Numbered from the stretch's first letter, positions 49,912 to 61,716 are shown. The stretch is 64,000 nt of DNA from Gyromitra esculenta (GCA_038503075.1 JBCAML010000013.1:620001-684000), one strand, 5' to 3'. Notes: a model not told the origin generated them from the letters alone. Program-made: numbers and translations.

Positions 49912-51504
49912 ATGACCCCACATCGAGGGCTGCCGCCCCCGGCGGCCTTAACTTTGCCATCACCTACACAACAGTCTTCGAATAGTTTGGGCTCCCAGAT
50001 GCCCCACCAATGGCAGGGTTCGGAGGAAATGTCACGAACTTGGATGTTGGGAAGGATGGAGGAGGATAGACGGAAGGCTGAGGAAGAGCGGACAAAGCAG
50101 GAGCAATTAAGGGTTGAATCGAGGAGATTAGAATTGGATTTATTGAGGGAGGCTTTTCGGATAGGGATCCCGCCACCGGTAATACCGATTATATTTGCTG
50201 GTGGAGGTTCGCTGAAGGGTCTTAGTGGAGAATGGGTGAATGACCTCTATGCTCAACATATGGGACATCTTCAGCAACACCAGCAACAACAACAGCTTGT
50301 CCAGCAACAGCAACAGCAGCAAGCTCAGAAGCAACAGGCTCAACAGCAACAGCAGCATCAAGCCCATCAAATACCATCCCATCACTCTCCTGGCCCTAAC
50401 CCAACACTACGAAGAGAGAATCGCGTGATAGGACAGCAGCAACCGTTTGATCCTCCTGGCCAGCCCGCACAGCCACAGCAGCATATGGGGCCGCCTCCAG
50501 GGGTTGCGGGCATTTTACCTCAGCAGGGGCCTCCGCAGCCGACGAGCTATATGCAATCGTATATGTCTACTGCTCCAAGGAGTGGACCACCACCACGGTC
50601 ATCACAAGCTCAGCCGTTACGAGTTGATACTAAGGACATAAATGCTCATCAACAGCCTCCCATACTTCCGGTAATGTCAGGGCAAATGATTGGTACCCCG
50701 ATTAATACTTCTCATGGCCAACCAATGCAAGGGCCTCCGCCTCCACCGCCTCCACCGCCTCCGCCGGCTCAGGATCCCCCCCCTCAACAATCGCCTGTGA
50801 TATTTTTTCATCATTGGGTCCCCCCAAGCAGTCAGGGCGGGATGTCAACACCAGTTCAAGCTACAGCTTCGCCACAAAGGCAATTGGACTCTCCATTCTC
50901 TCATCATCCACCCCCAAACCAGCTTACCGGATCTGACTATGTAAGCTCGCCCAAGAAGCGAAAAACTACAACAGCTCAATCCCAACAACAGACACCTTCG
51001 GGGCCCCCGTTCTCTCCACCGTTTCATTCCACCCCTTTGCCTACGGCCACAACACCCAGCAGGACACGGCGTGGTCACTCGAGACATCGAAGTGAGACTA
51101 CATCAAGTGTTAGAGGATTTGAACCTTATGGCGGTAGACCATCTGCGCGTAACCGGAGGTCAATAGAATCCCCGCATCCCGAGAATATATTAGGGTCTCA
51201 GCCACCACCCGTGTCATCAGCAGGTGATAACGGTGGAGGGAACGGTGGGCTCCATCATCCGCGCGAGCAGGAACACCAACGGCAGGATCAACAGAGGCAG
51301 GAGCAAGAGAGGCAGGATCAGCAGAGGCAGGATCAGCAGAGGCAAGACCAGCAACGGCAGCAGTCGGTACCCCCTCCACAACCAACCGGAAGACCATATT
51401 CGGCTGGATCTGATTATAGGAGAGACGCTTACCCCCCTCCACAACCCCCACGCTCCGAAGGAGGCGGTGAAAGTCGAAGCAAAAGCGGAAACGGACGAGA
51501 TTGA
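49912..51504 (+). CDS. Gln/Pro-rich protein, likely transcription-related; family not recognised
   Basis: Single-exon ORF of 530 residues with strong low-complexity bias. Residues about 40-75 form a charged, probably coiled helix (EEDRRKAEEERTKQEQLRVE), followed by FAGGGSLKGLSGEWVNDLY. Gln-rich tracts occupy about 117-150, with Pro runs near residue 275-285. A short hydrophobic-aromatic motif, SPVIFFHHWVPP, stands out near 295, and SPKKRK near 345 is a candidate nuclear localisation signal. Residues about 455-485 are a QDQQRQ array encoded by a minisatellite. This composition is common in fungal transcriptional co-regulators, which is an inference only. The very long pyrimidine-rich upstream region is also typical of regulatory genes. 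The ATG at 49912 is the first in frame after the leader. Confidence 0.75.
   Translation: MTPHRGLPPPAALTLPSPTQQSSNSLGSQMPHQWQGSEEMSRTWMLGRMEEDRRKAEEERTKQEQLRVESRRLELDLLREAFRIGIPPPVIPIIFAGGGSLKGLSGEWVNDLYAQHMGHLQQHQQQQQLVQQQQQQQAQKQQAQQQQQHQAHQIPSHHSPGPNPTLRRENRVIGQQQPFDPPGQPAQPQQHMGPPPGVAGILPQQGPPQPTSYMQSYMSTAPRSGPPPRSSQAQPLRVDTKDINAHQQPPILPVMSGQMIGTPINTSHGQPMQGPPPPPPPPPPPAQDPPPQQSPVIFFHHWVPPSSQGGMSTPVQATASPQRQLDSPFSHHPPPNQLTGSDYVSSPKKRKTTTAQSQQQTPSGPPFSPPFHSTPLPTATTPSRTRRGHSRHRSETTSSVRGFEPYGGRPSARNRRSIESPHPENILGSQPPPVSSAGDNGGGNGGLHHPREQEHQRQDQQRQEQERQDQQRQDQQRQDQQRQQSVPPPQPTGRPYSAGSDYRRDAYPPPQPPRSEGGGESRSKSGNGRD
51288..51362 (+). repeat. 15-nt coding minisatellite (QDQQR units)
   Basis: About five head-to-tail copies of a 15-base unit close to AGGCAGGATCAGCAG encode Gln/Asp/Arg pentads. 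The central copies are nearly identical, which suggests recent expansion in the reading frame. Confidence 0.8.
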
Positions 51505-53803
51505 TAAGGCATACTGTTTTTATTGCTACTTTGAAGTGGCAAATTTGATGGAGATCTTCCTGTCAAATTTTTGGGTGGTGTCGTTCGCTACCTACAAAGG
51601 GATATCTTAAAACCGATCCCCCTTACATTCTAGGCACCTTGGGGTTTGCCTTTTATCTCCATCTGGGTTTGCATTCTTTCCCATTTTTGTAACAGTACAG
51701 TTATTCGTTTCATCTGTTATATTTTCGATTCGGCTGTTTAAATATTTAGGGTACCTGGGGGGGCTTTTTTGATACTCTCTTACCTATTGATCTGTTTTTT
51801 TATTGTGGAAATTGTTTATCCCCTCATTTTGTCCCTTCAGATGGCTAATCAGTCGTCTGAAATGTCGATAGCAAGCGAGGTGGGAGAGTGGCGCAAAGAT
51901 GGTTCTCATCTATTTATTCTTATCTTTTGTGAGTTGGTCTTTTCATTTTTTTCTCTCTATATTCTATCCATCACTGGGTTTTTCTTTATCTCTGGTAGTT
52001 TTTTTCTTCTATTTTGGCTGCATTTAGGGGAACATCTAGGATCTTCTCCTAAGAGGTGGGAACGAAAGGCACAAAAAATATGAACATGAGAGTAGAGCAA
52101 AAAAAACCAAACTGTCTTCAACCAACCTGTTGATGTGGCGTTGACAGTTGAGGAAGCGAATATTATATATGTACATTTTATATAGGTCACCGCAAAAAAA
52201 GCAAAAACGCAACGCCGGTTTTGGTGAGGAAGAGAAAGTGTCGCTTTTGGTCATTGACATTGAATCCGCGTGCTAAAGTGCGTCTAGGGTAAGGCAAGGC
52301 CTCTATGAAAAAGAAAAACTTTCCCCCGAAAAATAATAATTTGTTTGTTGATGTGAAGGGGGAAAGTTTTGAAACCGGGAAGGGTGTTTGTTGACCACGC
52401 GTATTCACGTGTAGTGCATGAGTGGTAAGCTAGATTTGGATGGAGTATATTCGTGAGCAGGTATGCCCAGGAATATTTTGCCTAGGAGGGATCTTGGGAT
52501 CTAAGGTATGGTTGGGGCACACCGCTGCACATGCATACAGATACGGATGGTAATTATAATGCCGACAATTTCTCTGACGGAGGTGGAAGGTTAGCGCGGC
52601 TCCTAAGATTGAGCAAGTGCTTGGGCGGCGATAGAATGAAGCACTTCCAGGGCAGGATGTCTAGGTTTGATACATGGAGAACACACTGGGCTGAGATATT
52701 GAGACAAGTGGACAGACCATACGGGATCGCCGCCTCGCATGTCTTGCCCGAATACTTCTAGCTCTGTTCCAAGCTGCCAGGCTGTCCTCAAGGAAACGAT
52801 TTCCCCAGGTACGAATGTACGATGTACGATGATGTACCTTGAATCGGACACTCCGATTCAGAAAGCCCACCATATCTAACGAAAAGCAACCATATAGAGT
52901 AAAGTAAAAGACCCCGAAAGTAACTCAATGAAGTAGAGATTAGCCCTTATTTGCCGAAGGGGCGAGGAAGGGAGGTTCACGTCGAGTGGCCGGCGCGGTG
53001 TGACACACTCAGACACCCTCAGTACCCGGAAACGTGTTGTATTCGACCCCTCCCACGCAACCTTATGCATTTCCAAGTTTGTCGTGTTCAAAAAAACGTA
53101 AAGACGGGACGGGTCCGAAGGGAAAAGAAGTGTAATAAATTGGGGTTTGGAAGGGGGAGGGCTGTCGCGGTTATTGCTGTCGTGCTTTTCTGTCGTGAGC
53201 TGTGCGGTGCTAGACTGGGAAATAAATATGTGCGATTGTTTCATGACGATGGCAGCGAGATTGGAGGGGTGGGGGGAGAATGGGTTTCTCTTGGCGCGGC
53301 TGGTTTGTTGCAGGTTGTAGTTGACAACCGAATTTTCGAGTCTGGAAACGGACTTTTTTTTTTCAGCCGCGTCTTGTAATGATAGATCCCTGTCACGGAT
53401 CATCACGTTATTCCGGGTTGATTACCCGGCTCTGTATCATCGTTAATTGTGTTCCGTTGGATCCGCTCGCTGGGGACTCCGGAAAGAAAGTGGCCATAAG
53501 CCTATAAGGCGAACCGTCATAAATGACAGGGGGATAGCGAGACCTGTTGGGGGCTAACAGGGATTGCATTGGGATGATTTAGAACACGACAGAGTTGGGC
53601 AGGACGAAGATCGAACAAGGTGGGCAATTATGCCACGTGATTAGCCCTAACCCAGCTTTATCTTCTGGTCGGAGCTCAGAGCAAGGGTCCAGACTAACGT
53701 CAACGAGAGCAGCTACGGTTTCTCCGGTCTCACCCCACTGGAACAAGCTTTCCATCGACACAGATCCATCGCTCAGTCCCTTAATCAATCGGCTATATCA
53801 GGG
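51505..53803. other. Intergenic, T-rich 3' flank then unassigned ORFs
   Basis: 51505-52080 is the T-rich 3' flank of the Gln/Pro-rich gene. 52876-53406 (-) and 52951-53379 (+) are overlapping open frames on opposite strands; neither has recognised motifs, so I call neither. 53590-53803 is the probable leader of the OGFr-domain gene. Confidence 0.45.
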
Positions 53804-54709
53804 ATGCACCGTATCCTCTCAGGCCGTATCGGCAACCGTCGATCTTTCGGCAAATCACCGTCTCGGCAGGACTCACTAAGCTTCCTCGCCAGCCTGATAG
53901 CTGTTGCTGACTCTCCGAGTGGTTTGGAATCCTCCAGCATCAGCAAAAGCAACAGTAGAACTGGCACCAGTTCCGGCAAACCGGGCCAGAGTGGGAAAGA
54001 CGGAGCAAGTTCCGGCATCTCAGGCCCATCCTCCGGCGCTGTCCCGCGACTTCATACAAACCAGTTGATAAACTTCTACACACACCCCAACGGCGGCCTC
54101 GATGCCGAAGACCGCACTTTATCCGAAATACTCCGCTTTCCTGATCGTGATCTGGAGCATCACCATGACTATATACAGTGGCTATTCCCCCTTCCCGAAC
54201 GATCCCCTTTCAATCCTAGCGCTCCGCAAATCGACCAAGCTACAGCCGAAGCTTTCCGCACCCGCCCTGAGCTCCGGAAACGTCTCCGCGAGAGTTTCGT
54301 GCGTATGCTATCCTTTTACGGCTTTGAAGTGATTCCGGCTTCAGGTCAGGGGAAATTCAGAATCCGAGAGGGGTCGGATATTGATTTTCAGCGGAAGAGC
54401 AAGTTCTGGCTACGCCGGTTTGACCATAATCATCTCAGGATCACTAGAATTATCAGGTCTCTTCGTGTTCTTGGACTAGAGGAGGAGGCGAGAGAGTTTT
54501 ATAGAGTCCTTGCGAGGGTTGGGAACCCGGGAACCAGGCAGAACGGAGGTGTTGGCCCGACGACCTTGATGTTTTGGAAAAGGGCTACGAAGAGACCGTT
54601 GCAGATCCCACCGGATGACGAAAATTATCACGATCCAGAAGATGAGGGCGAGGAGGATGAAGGCGAGGATGAGGAAGGCGAGGAAGGCGAGGAAGATGAG
54701 AAAGAGTGA
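53804..54709 (+). CDS. OGFr_N (opioid growth factor receptor-like) domain protein
   Basis: Single-exon ORF of 301 residues. A Ser/Gly-rich N-terminal 80 residues precede the conserved domain at about 84-235: LINFYTHPNGG, HHHDYIQWLFPLPERS with the hallmark HDYIQWLFP, then FRTRPELRKRLRESFVRMLSFYGFEV and FDHNHLRITRIIRSLRVLGL. The name comes from the vertebrate opioid growth factor receptor, but the domain also occurs widely in fungi where its role is unknown. The last 30 residues are a pure Asp/Glu/Gly acidic tail encoded by a GAG/GAT-rich repeat (about 54634-54708). The start at 53804 (MHRILSGR) is the first ATG in this frame; upstream sequence is open in another frame only. Confidence 0.85.
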   Translation: MHRILSGRIGNRRSFGKSPSRQDSLSFLASLIAVADSPSGLESSSISKSNSRTGTSSGKPGQSGKDGASSGISGPSSGAVPRLHTNQLINFYTHPNGGLDAEDRTLSEILRFPDRDLEHHHDYIQWLFPLPERSPFNPSAPQIDQATAEAFRTRPELRKRLRESFVRMLSFYGFEVIPASGQGKFRIREGSDIDFQRKSKFWLRRFDHNHLRITRIIRSLRVLGLEEEAREFYRVLARVGNPGTRQNGGVGPTTLMFWKRATKRPLQIPPDDENYHDPEDEGEEDEGEDEEGEEGEEDEKE

Positions 54710-56003
54710 TAAACATGGAGATGGTAGCGAGCTAGGCGATGGTGTGGGAGAAACTAAACTTGAGCTGTGACCAATGGAGAAGTAATAATTAGAAAAAGCG
54801 AAGGATAAGACTTACCTAACAAGAGGATATTAATGTTTTTAATTAGACACAAAATAGACTATCAGCAAAACTTAGAAATCCTAACTCCTCTCTACTATTT
54901 TTCCTTTCCTTCATTGCTTTCTGGTTCCTCGGGTTTAAAATATGGTTATAGAAATCTAGTTAGAAATCTCATAAAATAGAATAAGTGTTTTCATTCACTC
55001 TATCAGATATCTCTATTATAGCCGAAGCTTTTGTATTCATCACAAAATATCACTCGTTATTTGATTTGGCGTGTGGAATTTTATTTATTATTTCATTCGG
55101 TGTATGTGGGAATTTCAAGCTATGATGAAACAACCAGTAAATACCATTTTGTAAGAGAAGGACTGGTTATACACGTACTCAGCGAATTTCTTTCGAGTAT
55201 AAACCCCCCCCTCCTTTTGAAATTTTTTGACTACCTTCCCGCACCGTCCCCCGTCCATCTTCTTCGTGTTCACTTGATGATGGACAAACAACGTGACGAA
55301 AACACTGGTGAGCGTCGGGGAGGGTTGGGCGAGCACCTACTGTCACATGTCTACGGATGAGTGGGCCGAGCGGTTAGCAACCTGTATCAGACTGCAGACC
55401 TTCCAGTTGCTCTGATTAAGTTGCAGTTATGCTAACTAGATGGATAATATGTTTGTTTGATTTTTGATTTTTGGCCAACGCTACTTGATTAACCCAGTGC
55501 GAGTTGTTACTTTCCCGTTAAAAGAAGTATCGCCATTAATGGGAACCATATCTCTCCCTTTTAATAAATAACTGACTGCAATATTGTCTCGCCTTCAATC
55601 AACCATGCTGTTGCTTTTCCTTATCACGCGATATTGGTAACAGACACAGACCCAGAAACCCCGGAGAGAAACACATTGGGATCAATGGAAACTGGATTCG
55701 GATTGGGTTTGGCCCAACGCGAGCCCTTCTGACACACGAATCTTTGTGCCCTCGGGTGATGGAACTAGGGACCGCTGAGGTTGTGAGACTAAGGATGGTA
55801 TATGTGAACGTTTCTGGTTGGAGCTCCCGGAGTTATTCGAAAACCATACCTGTCTGGTAGCGGGCATCACTACGAATTCCATGCAAATATTTTTGCGGGT
55901 TCGCGGTCATTAAATATCACTCGGCATATAATAGCACAAAAAGCAGCTAGTACTCGTTTCCATATACAAAAGCAAAAAAGGGACTCGATTCTATAAAATA
56001 TTC
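54710..56003. other. Intergenic between convergent genes
   Basis: AT-rich 3' flanks of the OGFr-domain gene (+) and galactokinase (-). A tRNA A-box-like string at 55363-55380 was examined and rejected. No ORF of substance. Confidence 0.5.
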
Positions 56004-57749
56004 CTACGGTCTCACTCTAAACAGCACTGCACCACTCCCAGGTTTACTAGTCACAATCGCCGCCTCAATCTTGTCTTCCGACAGTTCAGGAAACTTAGCC
56101 TCATAATACTCCTTTTTCCATATATTCTTCACAGCATCCACCTTATCCTGCGGCACTAAGTGTACACTGCACCCACCCCAACCAGCACCGGTTAACCGAG
56201 ATCCGTAGGATCCAGCTTTTCTAGCCAGAGAACACAGTTCATCGAGTTCTGGACACGAGCAGTTGTATAGATCCCGACATGATGCGTGTGACTCGTTCAT
56301 GAGTGCACCTAGCTTCGTTAAAATCGTGTCGGAGGTTGCACATAGTTTGCCCGAAGAAGCGGTGGATAGGAGTAACTGGAAGCGGACTACGCGGAGCGCT
56401 TCGGCGAAGACGTGGAGGGCTCGGGAGCGGAGTGCAAACCTGCCGGCACGGACTGGGGAGTGGGTGTTAGTTGTGACGAGAGTAATCAAATGGAAGGGTA
56501 GACATACTTGGGAATTTAACCATACACCGTTGCACTAGCTCGCCCACATCGATTTCTAGAATCTCCGCCATCTCCTCGCGGGTATACCCCTCTTCTTTAT
56601 CCAGGATGTTCTTTGTCACCTCGATTAATTTCTCAAGCTTCTGCTCAAGGGGTAGGTCTTTCCCATCGAAATAAACATCCATGAGGCCCCTCATAGTATT
56701 TCCGAGCGGGCCTGCGTCCTGCGGAAGTGGCCCGATTTTTAGTTTCTTCGCCAAAATCTGCGCAGCAAGCGTACATTCTACCACGCGGAGATTATAGTTG
56801 ATCGGGCCGGTGGTGTGTTTATCGGCCGTGACGAGGGTGTCCGCGATGATGAATGTGAGTTCGGGCGAGGTTTGTGGGAATGCAACGGGTTCTGCGGATA
56901 GGCTTGGGTGAAAGGATATGTATAGAGCATTGCCTTGGATGCCGAGAACGGAAGCAGACTGGTCCATCCTATCATTGACGCTATAGTTAGCTACGAGATC
57001 ATGGGACGAAGGGAAGGAATGCACGTGCCCTCCGGAGTTGACACCAACATAGCGTTCTGCGACTACAGCTAAGTTTACAAGGTCCTCTTTATTTACTGTC
57101 TTCTCGCCCATAGCTATCAGGGCTGCTAGGGCACTTGTACAGGTGAAGGCTGCACTACTACTAAGGCCTGCGCCGGAGGGGACGTTGCCATCGGCGAGGA
57201 TTTCCATCCCGATTGGCTTATCAACTGCCTTTGAGCCCTTCTTCCGGAGCAGCTCGAGCGCGCCACGGAGGCCAGACTTAAAGTAATTGCTCCATTCATG
57301 CTGAGTTGCATCAATTTCGAGATCGGCGGAAGTGGGTATTTCAAATTCACGATCAGGGAATTTTGGGAGGACGTTGGCGAGTTTAACGGTGCTATTTTCG
57401 GGAGTAAGGCGGACAGCGAGAAGAAAGTCGGAATTGACGGCCATAGGGAGCACAGAAAAGAGCATATAATCAATGTGCTATATGCCACGGGAAAAAGGCA
57501 CGAGTGATGTGAAGTGAAGTTAGCAAAACCGTTTTTTCAACGAGAACTCGGGAAAATTCAACTTATCTAACTACTGACCTCTCCAATGATATTCACCCTC
57601 CCTGGGCTTCTCGAGACGTAGTCCGCTGGCTTTCCATACCGCTCTTCAAATTTCGCAAGTAGGTGCTCCCACCTTGCCTTCTGAGCTTCTCCTAAAGCTT
57701 CAGGATAGATCTCCTTAATAGTTTGAACCTCAGGGACGTTTTCGCTCAT
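56004..57749 (-). CDS. GAL1: Galactokinase
   Basis: Model complement(join(56004..56452, 56508..56968, 57029..57477, 57579..57749)) gives 509 residues, normal for fungal galactokinases. The galactokinase signature GRVNIIGEHIDY spans residues 50-61. The GHMP ATP-binding loop is NVPSGAGLSSSAAF (about 155-168). The catalytic base Asp209 sits in NSGGMDQSASVLG, and the third motif is SRLTGAGWGGCSVHLV near the C-terminus. The enzyme phosphorylates galactose to galactose-1-phosphate in the cytosol, first step of the Leloir pathway. Intron 2 (56969-57028, 60 nt) begins with GC instead of GT and splits the Gly codon immediately before the catalytic Met-Asp-Gln. CreA-like sites lie about 90-130 bases upstream. 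No galactose-pathway partners are adjacent. Confidence 0.95.
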
Positions 57750-57834
57750 GTTTAATTTTGACTGATGGTGATCCCCCCTTTTTTTGTTTCCCTTGAATTT
57801 TAGGGGTTGGATTTTATGGCGGGTCCTTCAAGGT

Positions 57835-57881
57835 GCGGGGCCGGCAAATGCGGAATCCACTAAAAAGCGGGGAGGGCGGAG
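57835..57881 (-). promoter_or_regulatory. Cluster of three CreA-like sites upstream of galactokinase
   Basis: Three matches to the SYGGRG consensus of the carbon-repressor CreA: GCGGGG at 57835-57840, GCGGGG at 57867-57872 and GCGGAG at 57876-57881, all 86-132 bases before the start codon at 57749. Paired close sites are the usual functional arrangement in Aspergillus. Binding is inferred. Confidence 0.5.
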
Positions 57882-60229
57882 AATCGGTTGTCTCGGATAA
57901 ATTCCAGCTGGCGATGCTGTGGTGCAACGGCCGGAAGTTGCCGCGCGTTGCGTGATACACTGCTGGGCTGGGGGCTGTATTGCGTCATGGTGCAGCGTCC
58001 GCAATCTTCAAGCTGTAGGGAGATTCGAGATGTTCCTGAAGAGTTGAGTATGATCGTCGTATCGGAATATTTATAGTAGTGGTGTGGAGCGGCTCGAAGG
58101 CAGGTGGCTCCGATTTCTAGCGATTTGATTGGTGCTGGTTATTCAGGTGAGCTGAACGCTAGAGTCGATCACGGGCGTTTGGCACGCGATTGATTTAAGC
58201 TTACTAGAAGAAGCCACAGACCAACACCTGCGTATATCTGAGATTTAACATACCCCATGAGCGCCAAACACCATGAGTATTGCAGTCTGTGGTGGTTGGA
58301 ATTACCCCAATACCTCTCCATGAGATACAATCCCACCAAGTGGTGTTAATGTAGCGGCCTAAGCCCTACACAACTAGGGGTGATTTAAAAATACCATATA
58401 GAATAGAAGGGTTTCGGACTGGAGCCTTTGCACCGCCATTTGGGGATTTCTGGGCCGGACCTACCAACGATCTAGGATCTAGACAGCTATGAATTACACG
58501 ATTAGATCAGTAAGTGGGTGGTTTCCTAGTCTGATAATAACGTATAACACATTAATCTAACTATTGCTATCACCATATAATCACCATCTCATTATCACCA
58601 GCAATGGCTTTGCTAATGCCTAAACATCAATTGACCCCCTCTGTTGCCTGACATGCACCGTATCCCACAAGCCCGAAAAAATACCCAGACCAACCAGAAG
58701 GCTTAGACTGGATACTAAAGGATTCCTAATTCTACTCCCGGATAAATTTCACTTCGCTATGGGACGATAATCCATAATATCCAAGCACTGCGCTGTAAGT
58801 AACGCATCGTACCTAGGGATACAAATTTCTCGACGATGAAATATTTAATACTTGTTAGACTTTTGAAGTCACGTTTTATAAAGGCAAAAGGATGAATAAA
58901 ACAGACTCTTTTTACGCAAAAGCATTGACGACAAAGAATGGCTGACTGGAGGGAAAGGAAGGGCGGTTAACCTTCCTGCCTGAGGGCCAACCAATCCGAG
59001 TGATATATTATAAATGAACTCTATACCCATCGCCGGGTTTGGACAAAAGAGGAAGCTAATGGAAATATTGCATGTATGCAACTACATAGTATTCTTTTCC
59101 TAAGGCATTAGTCTGCTTAGTCTAGGAAGTTTCCGTCCACGACAATTATCTGTATGGGCTAAGGGGAAAGCGGAGACGAGATATCTCTGATATTTTTCGA
59201 TAGGATAAAGACGGTAGAAGACAGGCGAGAGGATAACACACCGCAAATCACTAGAATTCTAGTTGTCGCCAGAGCAGCGTCTCTGATTAAGCCCTGTACT
59301 CTGACGATCACATTTTTTGGATGCTCAAATCTTCAGCTTCTGGGGATCCAGTTGCGATATGTTGTTGGGTTCCTTTATAAGAGTGACTGATGCTCAAGGA
59401 TATCAGCTCTCGTTATCGCAACTATTTGTTACAATCTTAGTGCTGGCTAGAAATCCCAAGTAGAGGCCCAGCCAGCAACATCTTCATAAAAGGCAGTTCA
59501 AACATCTCGCGTTGAGCAGCATTACGAAAACCACCTGACCACAACTTGAAGTCATAACAGCTATAGCTAATCTATCCCCCTTCCATTTGTAGTATTTTAG
59601 AAACAGCCAGTTCCAGTGATGTCGCAGAGGGCTTTCTTGCAGCGAGACACTAGCTTGCCTGTCTCGAGAATGATGAAATTGTGTTTTGCTTTAGTAGTCT
59701 TGAGCGAAATACTAGTTATATATCTTTCTTATTTCCAGAGTAATGAGATCGCGTCTGGTGTTTTGATAAATATATTCTTGGATGGGTTAACACCTGTAAA
59801 TAGGGTGGGATCTTGTTCTTGAGGATGTAGTGAATTGAATATTTCAATTATTGAATCCACTGAAGCAAGTATGGCGCGCAAGGAGCTAATGCTTATCTAG
59901 ATTCGACGGAGTGGTGGGTTATATTTTGCAAACCATTGAGGGAACGCGGTTGGGAGGTTAGTGTACGGAACTTACCGTAGCTCGATCAATAATGTTTCGC
60001 GGACAGCACTAGCACAGAGCGAGAAATCAATGAAATTGGGGGTTTGTAGTTCCACTTGAGAGATATTAATAAGTGCATGCGGACGCACTCCAAAAAATTT
60101 ATTGCATGAAGAGATTTGCATTAGCTATGACCCAAGGTATTTTGTTGTCAATGATCGATGTCAGGGGTAAACTACGATAGCGATAACGATATCCCCCGCC
60201 GAGCATCCCCGGGAAAGATCTTTTCTGTT
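57882..60229. other. Intergenic between divergent genes
   Basis: About 2.3 kb between galactokinase (-) and histidinol-phosphate aminotransferase (+). The only notable frames are 59616-59822 (+, 68 codons with one hydrophobic stretch) and 58869-59081 (-); neither has support. Composition is mixed AT-rich with no recognised repeat. Confidence 0.45.
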
Positions 60230-60236
60230 TGACTCA
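60230..60236 (+). promoter_or_regulatory. Gcn4/CPC1-type site upstream of the histidine gene
   Basis: A perfect TGACTCA lies 70 bases before the ATG of the aminotransferase. This is the consensus bound by Gcn4 in yeast and CPC1/CpcA in filamentous fungi, which induce amino-acid genes under starvation. Its position suits a promoter element; function is inferred. Confidence 0.6.
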
Positions 60237-60305
60237 CCACCGCAACATAAACACCGCAAAAATTCCCTCTACCACAACGTTCTCCACAGCATACAGTATA
60301 TCAAC

Positions 60306-61716
60306 ATGGTCGCCGTATCGAGTCCGTTCAGTCTAGAGACCTGTGCTCGCCAAAATATCTTGCAATTGATACCCTACCGTTGCGCGCGGGAGTGAGTTTT
60401 TTTTTTATGCCCCCGCAATTACAGCATATATTAATACTCAATTGCTTTTGAAAGCGACTACAAAGACGACGGAACCAACATCCTTCTCGATGCAAACGAA
60501 AATGCGTACGGTCCTAGCCTGCCTCTCGGCGGTGCGCAAGGGGTCAAGAATGGCCCCGACGAGACTAAATCAGAGCTAGACTACGACTATACAGGTCTCA
60601 ACAGATACCCCGACCCGTATGTCCCACTCCACTGCAATTCAAAGACCTTCCAGTAATCATCGTGATTAACAGACACCAAATCGACCTCAAATCCCTTTTA
60701 TGCACCTACCGTAATCGTAACCCTTCTAATCCCCTCACACCCGCTAATCTCTTCCTCGGTGTCGGCTCCGACGAAGCAATCGATGCCCTCCTCCGATGCT
60801 TCTGTCGCCCGGGCAGAGACAAGATCTTGACTTGTCCGCCCACGTATGGGATGTACAGTGTGTCCGCGCAAGTCAACGATGTAGCCGTAGTCAAGGTGGA
60901 CTTAAACCTAGAGTCCGGGAACTTCGAGCTAAGGCCAGATGCGATTAATGAGGCGCTTTCAAACGACCCAAGTATCAAACTAGTATATATCTGCTCTCCC
61001 GGGAATCCGACAGGAGCGCTGGTAGACCCAGAGGCAGTGAAGAAGGTGCTGGCTCACCCGACATGGAACGGGGTGGTGATTGTCGATGAAGCATATGTAG
61101 ACTTCGCACCGGATGGGGCCACCCTCGCACCGTGGGTGGCGGAGTATCCGAATCTGGTGGTGATGCAGACACTATCAAAGGCATTCGGGTTAGCTGGAAT
61201 CAGGTAAGGGTCCCCTCTTACCAATACAAGCCTTTATTAAATAACCGCCATAGACTCGGCGCGGCTTTCACTTCCCCACCTATAGCGCGACTCCTGAACA
61301 ACCTCAAAGCCCCCTACTCTATCTCTTCCCCGACCTCCGCCCTCGGCATGACCGCCTTTTCACCCGCCGGTCTCTCCGTCAAGCACTCTAATGTCTCTAA
61401 AATCCTTGCCCAGCGCGACCGCCTCCTTACTGAGCTCCCCAAGATCCCCGGTATCGGCCGGTTTCTCGGAGGGCGGGACGCAAACTTCCTCCTGGTTGAG
61501 ATCTTGGATACCCCGGAAGGTGGGAAGCCGTGTAATACAGTTGCACTAAAAGCATATCAAGGGCTGGCCGAGACCCGGGGCGTTGTAGTAAGGTTTAGAG
61601 GGAAGGAGGCCGGCTGTAATGGGTGCCTTAGAATGACAGTTGGCACTGAGGCGGAGAATACGAGATTATTGGATAAATTGAGTGAAATATTGACGGAGAT
61701 TTATGCCGCTGCATAA
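60306..61716 (+). CDS. HIS5: Histidinol-phosphate aminotransferase
   Basis: Model join(60306..60391, 60455..60616, 60673..61203, 61254..61716) gives 413 residues with all phases consistent. It is a class I/II PLP enzyme: LLDANENAYGPS near the N-terminus, NRYPDPHQ, NLFLGVGSDEAIDALLRCF, TCPPTYGMY, ICSPGNPTG, VIVDEAYVDFA with the PLP-ring Asp, TLSKAFGLAGIR with the Schiff-base Lys252, and FRGKEAGCNGCLRMTVGT with the phosphate/carboxylate-binding Arg near the C-terminus. It transaminates imidazole-acetol phosphate to histidinol phosphate with glutamate, the seventh step of histidine synthesis, in the cytosol. The last intron divides the codon of R260, right after the Lys loop. A TGACTCA element upstream suggests cross-pathway control. 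Confidence 0.95.

Noticed and set aside
52876..53406. 176-codon minus-strand ORF overlapping a 142-codon plus-strand ORF
   Set aside because: Neither has family motifs or a leader; opposite-strand overlap suggests chance open frames.
55363..55440. tRNA-like string (GGGCCGAGCGGTTAGC, A-box-like) followed by an anticodon-like loop
   Set aside because: No B-box (GGTTCGAnTCC-type) follows, the anticodon stem does not pair and no acceptor stem closes it.
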